From assembly GCF_020829665.1 (NCBI RefSeq), contig NZ_JAIVFT010000009.1, positions 62,001 to 126,000 on the forward strand: a stretch of 64,000 nucleotides of DNA, in the 5' to 3' direction. Of this stretch, positions 60,420 to 64,000 are shown one piece after another. This DNA comes from Nostoc sp. CHAB 5824 (lineage in GTDB: Bacteria > Cyanobacteriota > Cyanobacteriia > Cyanobacteriales > Nostocaceae). The stretch's first letter is position 1. Each line of letters begins with the position of its first letter. The translations under genes were made by a program, and so were the position numbers. The notes beneath the pieces were generated by a model that was given only the letters and a program-made list of their open reading frames with translations, was not told where the DNA came from and ran no database searches.

Positions 60420-61594
60420 CCGTATTTCTCCTCTAAATAATCCACATAATTTTCTGTCGGATTTTCTTCTTCTAGCTGGATTACACCTATTAAACTCTGA
60501 GTCCAGGAGTCAAGGTCGGTTAAAGGTTCTAAGGTTGGACTGTCAGTAATAGACGATAGGGTTTCTTGTTGAGCCACATCTTTTTCAATCTGTTTATCCC
60601 AGGCTGCTGCATCGAATTCCGTAAACCAGGTACGAAATGCGGCGAGATCCTCTGGTGAAAGTAGACTCACATCGCATTTGATATTTGTTCTTGTTATAAA
60701 CTGCTTGTTGTTTAAGTCCTTCTTTATTTTTTTCTCACTTCTCTCATTCATTAAATCTATCATTAGTTCTAGTGCTTCTAGTGGTGCGATGACATTGCAT
60801 TTCTGATTGATTAATTCTCTCCTTAATTCTTCTCGTTTATCCAAGGATGCTGCATCGAATTCCCGAAACCAGGCACGAAAAGCAGCTAGATCCTCTGATG
60901 AAAGTTGACTAATATCGTGTTTAAGTTTCCATTCCGCTAACAATTCACGAACCAAATTGTCAAAATTATGTACAACTGGCAAAGTTAGGTTTTCAATATA
61001 TCCGTGAGCAAGACGATTACGAACTTCAAAACAAGCTTGAGCAAGGTCAAATTGAGAGATTGATAACTCTCCCAAAGAGTACAGATGTCTTAGTAATCCT
61101 ATAACTGGAAAACGTTCAATAGGAATTGACACATCAACTGCTCGCTTTCTTAACGCTCCCTCAAAAGTACTCCATAGCAAAAGAAAGGCTGCTTTAAAGG
61201 CTTGTTCAATTTCATCATTTTCAATCAGCCTATGAGCTGCGTGAAAACGATCAGCTAAATCTTGCCATGAAGGAAGTTGTTCGGATGTTCCAGGTAATGA
61301 CTTGGCTTCTATGTCTTCAAGCGTGACCAATAAAAAACGCCAGCCTCGATGTTTACTTACTTCTTCTGCTAAAGTCTGTAAACGATCAACTGACACTCGG
61401 CTGAGGCTGGTTTTTACTTCAATTACCAAACCTGAGCCGTCTTTAATAGCAATCATCGCTGGCTGGTAGTTACCCAAATAGAATGGTAATTCATCTGCTT
61501 TGGGTTTAAGTAAAACACGAAATCCTTGACTTTCGTAGTTCTCTGCCAGAGATTTTATCTTTTTATCATCTAGATTTTCAGTATTGTTAATCAT
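60416..61594 (-). CDS. Fusion protein: AHJR nuclease-like + HEPN + antitoxin-like segments
   Basis: 392 residues. (1) 10-97: REase_AHJR-like PD-(D/E)XK region, YESQGFRVLLKPKADELPFY, NYQPAMIAI (Ala46 where Asp is usual) and LVIEVKT (Glu59, Lys61). (2) 120-205: HEPN-like, WSTFEGALRK and VRNRLAHGY with RX4H (Arg192, His197). (3) 228-250 and 309-333: two copies of a segment such as LSPEDLAAFRTWFTEFDAAA, which I know from stand-alone cyanobacterial antitoxins. (4) 362-392: LDSWTQSLIGVIQLE and ENYVDYLEEKYG, typical of PIN antitoxins. Overlaps both neighbours by four bases. Confidence 0.72.
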   Translation of the reverse strand: MINNTENLDDKKIKSLAENYESQGFRVLLKPKADELPFYLGNYQPAMIAIKDGSGLVIEVKTSLSRVSVDRLQTLAEEVSKHRGWRFLLVTLEDIEAKSLPGTSEQLPSWQDLADRFHAAHRLIENDEIEQAFKAAFLLLWSTFEGALRKRAVDVSIPIERFPVIGLLRHLYSLGELSISQFDLAQACFEVRNRLAHGYIENLTLPVVHNFDNLVRELLAEWKLKHDISQLSSEDLAAFRAWFREFDAASLDKREELRRELINQKCNVIAPLEALELMIDLMNERSEKKIKKDLNNKQFITRTNIKCDVSLLSPEDLAAFRTWFTEFDAAAWDKQIEKDVAQQETLSSITDSPTLEPLTDLDSWTQSLIGVIQLEEENPTENYVDYLEEKYG

Positions 61595-62001
61595 AAGTAT
61601 TTTTCCAATGGTTGAAATTCACTTACTTTTACATAAACACACTCTTTACCTGTGATGACAGCACGCTGTAATAAAGAAGGTAGACTTATAATATCAATCG
61701 GATCAGACATAAACCGACGATGACTATCTACATCTGATACTAAACTATCATCTTCAAAAACTAAGTCTACAAGTGCATCCTGAATTGGCTTGATAATGTT
61801 ATCAATATCAGCCGGAAACTCATCACAAAGATAAACTAGCGTCAGTTGTAGATCGCCGTCTTTAATAGGACTGTTATCTTTCCAAACCTTTTGGGCTTCA
61901 ACGCGCACAAAATTCTTCCATGCCTGAAGATTTTCTCTTTTCTTTGTCTGTAATGAAACAGGTCGTCTGGGAATGAGAAATTCAAAAGGTATTATTCGCA
62001 T
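61591..62001 (-). CDS. RusA-like Holliday junction resolvase family protein
   Basis: 136 residues. The family core ADIDNIIKPIQDALVDLVFE (about 75-94) followed by DDSLVSDVDSHRRF contains the conserved Asp residues and lysine of RusA; N-terminal FEFLIPRRPVSLQ. Stand-alone RusA is usually phage-derived and cuts four-way junctions. Here it overlaps the AHJR-HEPN gene by four bases (ATGA), so the two are translationally coupled, suggesting a joint defence or stress role. Confidence 0.83.
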   Translation of the reverse strand: MRIIPFEFLIPRRPVSLQTKKRENLQAWKNFVRVEAQKVWKDNSPIKDGDLQLTLVYLCDEFPADIDNIIKPIQDALVDLVFEDDSLVSDVDSHRRFMSDPIDIISLPSLLQRAVITGKECVYVKVSEFQPLEKYL

Positions 62002-62106
62002 TCCAAGTGCATATCTTGATAATTATTTAACAAGTTTACAGCAATTTTCACAGATGGCTCCTTATCATATTGAGCATATCTATACTTATACAAAAATTCT
62101 ACATGG

Positions 62107-62577
62107 TTATCCGTCAGCGTTAGGATAAAAGTCTAAGTCTAAAATCTCATCAACAGTAAAGGGACAGACGATCGCAAAGTTATCCTCTGATAAACCAGTT
62201 TCTACCATTGCCTCTCGCCGCGCTCTTTGATAGGTAGTATTAATCCACTCGGCATCATTTAAAAAACGGCGCAAGCTAGGACTTTCTTGTATTAATTCAT
62301 CTATATTCAGTCGTTCACGGGTAATAGTCACTTGCCAACTCTGACTACGACGTTCTGGTTGATACTTCCACTTCAACAAATGTGACAACACTAACCGCAA
62401 CGCGCTCTGCAAGGCACGCTGTTGACTCTTACCCAAGTCCACCACTTCCTCAATTAAGTGTTCTAAATCCAGCGTGTCCCACTGATGCGATCGCAAAAGC
62501 TCTGCTGTCTGCTCTACCCACGCACAAAAATCTTGCTTATACAGGGTTTGTAACATTTGAAGCTCTATAGACTTCAT
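62107..62577 (-). CDS. DUF29 family protein
   Basis: 156 residues from the ATG at 62577; the frame is open twelve codons upstream. The DUF29 pattern is clear: LYKQDFCAWVEQTAELLRS (about 8-26), DLEHLIEEVVDLGKSQQRAL (about 34-53), LLSHLLKWKYQPERRSQSW. The family is very numerous in cyanobacteria, often near toxin-antitoxin genes; its function is unknown. A terminator lies upstream. Confidence 0.88.
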   Translation of the reverse strand: MKSIELQMLQTLYKQDFCAWVEQTAELLRSHQWDTLDLEHLIEEVVDLGKSQQRALQSALRLVLSHLLKWKYQPERRSQSWQVTITRERLNIDELIQESPSLRRFLNDAEWINTTYQRARREAMVETGLSEDNFAIVCPFTVDEILDLDFYPNADG

Positions 62578-62686
62578 AGCGGTCTTCCTTGGCAAATAAA
62601 CAGCTAGGCGCAAGTTAACTTTATTTGTGCCGGCTTACTTAACATTAGGCACGAACTACATTCCTAATCAGGTAATAAAAACCAAA

Positions 62687-62713
62687 TTCCCGACTTTTAA
62701 GAAAAGTCGGGAA
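62687..62713 (-). terminator. Intrinsic terminator of the DHH phosphoesterase gene
   Basis: Perfect 12-base stem TTCCCGACTTTT / AAAAGTCGGGAA with a 3-base loop; on the minus strand TTTGGTTTTTATT follows. 74 bases past the DHH stop. Confidence 0.85.
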
Positions 62714-62786
62714 GGGATGCTATTTGACCAAACACAATTTGATTACTACATAAGTTAGGAGTTTTCCCTATCTCCCTCATCTCCCT

Positions 62787-64000
62787 CTACTCCGACTGAA
62801 TCGGATTATCTCTAGGGTTAACTAACCTTAGCAGCTTTTGCTTAATTTGAGCGTCGAATACTTCCCATTTCATTTTCGCATAGGCGGAATTTTCATTGCT
62901 GCCAGATAAGAAGCCCATCGGAATTTCAAAGCCGCCTGCGCTTGTCCTTCCACCGCCGAAAAAGCGCCCTGCGCTATCTTGGCCAAAGGCTTCTTTGATA
63001 AATTCATCAGGGTCAAGGGTAAGTTTGGTGGTTCTCAGGGAGCCGATAACTATTTCCAGTTCATCGTCTTCATCGTGAACAATGCCATAAACTACAGCGG
63101 TGTGAACGTTTTCTTCGGTGACTAGAAAATCAGCCGCTTGGGGAATGGCGTCACGGTCGTCGTAGCGTAAATAACCAACACCAGCAATGGAAAAGTTATT
63201 TTGGACGATGCGATTTTTTAGCGATCGCTCGATCACATCCATTACCCGCTTGGAACGGTTCGCCTGTAAAATGGCGTTCAGCAATTGGGCGTCATAAAAT
63301 CGGCTTAAATACGCAGCTGCCATAAAGTCTTCTTCTTGTGCTTGCATTAACCGATTTGTATCCGATCGCAAGCCGTGCATCAAGGCAGTAGCGCATTTGA
63401 CGTGTTGATTTATGCTGCTATCTAATGCTAGTAATCCCGTTTGGAGGTATTGGGTAAAAATTGTTGCCGTCGCTCTCACATAGGGACGGATATCCTCAAA
63501 CTCTGAGTGGAGATCACCTTGTATACTGTGATGGTCAATGAGGGCTACTAGGGGAATTCCAGCCTGCTGCACCGCTGACAGTAGTTGTGAAGTGGTTCCC
63601 TGGTTATCAATTAATACAAAACCTTGATAAGATGACAAATCTTTAGTTTTCAAGGTTTGCTGCGTCCAGCGTTGGATAGGTAAATTAGTCAGCCTCACCA
63701 AGGCAATATTTTCTTGATGGCTCAATGCGCCAGCATAAATGATTTCACATTTGATATCATATTGCTGGGCAATTAACTGATAAGCCCAGGCACAGGAAAG
63801 GGCATCAGGATCAGGAAAATCTTGCAGAATTACCAGTTGGCGATCGTGTCGGTGTGCCAGAAGGGTTTTTTGCAGTTCTTCTGACTTTTGTTGTGCCAGA
63901 GAATTACCACGCTGACTGAGATAGATAGCTCCTTCACCTACCGATGGCGGTAATGACGGACTCTTAAATGCAACTTCCACTGGCGCTTTCTCGATTTCAG
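62787..64000 (-). CDS. DHH/DHHA1 phosphoesterase (NrnA-like), probably N-terminally cut by the window
   Basis: At least 397 residues. A GTG at 63980 could start it, but the frame stays open to the window edge (EIEKAP), so the true start may be outside. DHH motifs: ILQDFPDPDALSCAW (about 52-66), LIDNQG (about 122), LIDHHSIQGD (about 147-156). In the DHHA1 part the usual GGGH is GGGRTSAGG (about 341-349). NrnA-type enzymes degrade short RNA and pAp, but the changed motif leaves the substrate open. Confidence 0.87.
   Translation of the reverse strand, partial: EIEKAPVEVAFKSPSLPPSVGEGAIYLSQRGNSLAQQKSEELQKTLLAHRHDRQLVILQDFPDPDALSCAWAYQLIAQQYDIKCEIIYAGALSHQENIALVRLTNLPIQRWTQQTLKTKDLSSYQGFVLIDNQGTTSQLLSAVQQAGIPLVALIDHHSIQGDLHSEFEDIRPYVRATATIFTQYLQTGLLALDSSINQHVKCATALMHGLRSDTNRLMQAQEEDFMAAAYLSRFYDAQLLNAILQANRSKRVMDVIERSLKNRIVQNNFSIAGVGYLRYDDRDAIPQAADFLVTEENVHTAVVYGIVHDEDDELEIVIGSLRTTKLTLDPDEFIKEAFGQDSAGRFFGGGRTSAGGFEIPMGFLSGSNENSAYAKMKWEVFDAQIKQKLLRLVNPRDNPIQSE

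Overview
The window comes from a filamentous, heterocyst-forming cyanobacterium of the Nostoc/Anabaena group. The signs are: frequent HIP1 octamers (GCGATCGC, for example 7159-7166 and 7195-7202), heptanucleotide tandem repeats in intergenic spacers, a patD-like heterocyst-frequency gene, the cell-division gene ftn2/zipN, cyanobacterial ndhA-I-G-E, the guaB3-Yfr1-trxA arrangement, and a four-gene mycosporine-like amino acid (MAA) cluster laid out as I remember it from Nostoc punctiforme. No rRNA, integrase, complete IS element or CRISPR array was seen. Species assignment is inference.

Layout. 1-12.6 kb is mostly housekeeping: the end of dhaL, ftn2/zipN, a candidate structured RNA in front of pdhA, an aldose-1-epimerase-like gene, tRNA-Lys, class II fructose-bisphosphate aldolase, a nitrilase-family hydrolase, marC, trxA, the small RNA Yfr1 and guaB3. 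12.9-24.8 kb holds a YdcF-like protein, an SbcD-like nuclease, cysH, a divergent MFS/TetR pair with a palindromic operator candidate, patD, rel (ppGpp synthase/hydrolase), a DUF4336 protein and a histidine kinase. 24.9-30.3 kb is the MAA locus (mysD convergent with mysC-mysB-mysA), flanked by a broken type ISP restriction-modification remnant. 31-39.5 kb is accessory: a methyltransferase, an M4 protealysin-like protease with its emfourin-type inhibitor, and a six-gene enzyme cluster of unknown purpose (alpha/beta hydrolase, bicupin, hydantoinase-like amidohydrolase, Asp/Asn-hydroxylase-like protein, MDR reductase, SnoaL-like protein). Two members of that cluster have changed catalytic residues.

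40-47 kb carries polysaccharide genes (WcaF-like acetyltransferase, two GT2 glycosyltransferases, a GT39-type membrane glycosyltransferase), cobU and two conserved hypotheticals. 47.5-53.2 kb has a Cache-HAMP-GGDEF-EAL protein, a small S74 chaperone-domain protein and an OlsB-like acyltransferase; an internally deleted second copy of the acyltransferase lies on the far side of the S74 gene. 53.3-59.2 kb is housekeeping again (nadK, ndhE/G/I/A, gltA, sixA). 59.3-62.6 kb is a toxin-antitoxin/defence-like island: VapBC, then an overlapping operon of a RusA-like resolvase, a protein joining an AHJR nuclease-like domain, a HEPN domain and antitoxin-like segments, and a PIN toxin, followed by a DUF29 gene. 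The window ends in a DHH phosphoesterase.

Most promising for undescribed biology: the RusA / AHJR-HEPN-antitoxin fusion / PIN operon (60.0-62.0 kb) and the six-gene enzyme cluster (33.8-39.5 kb). Function calls rest on motif recognition by eye; no database search was run.
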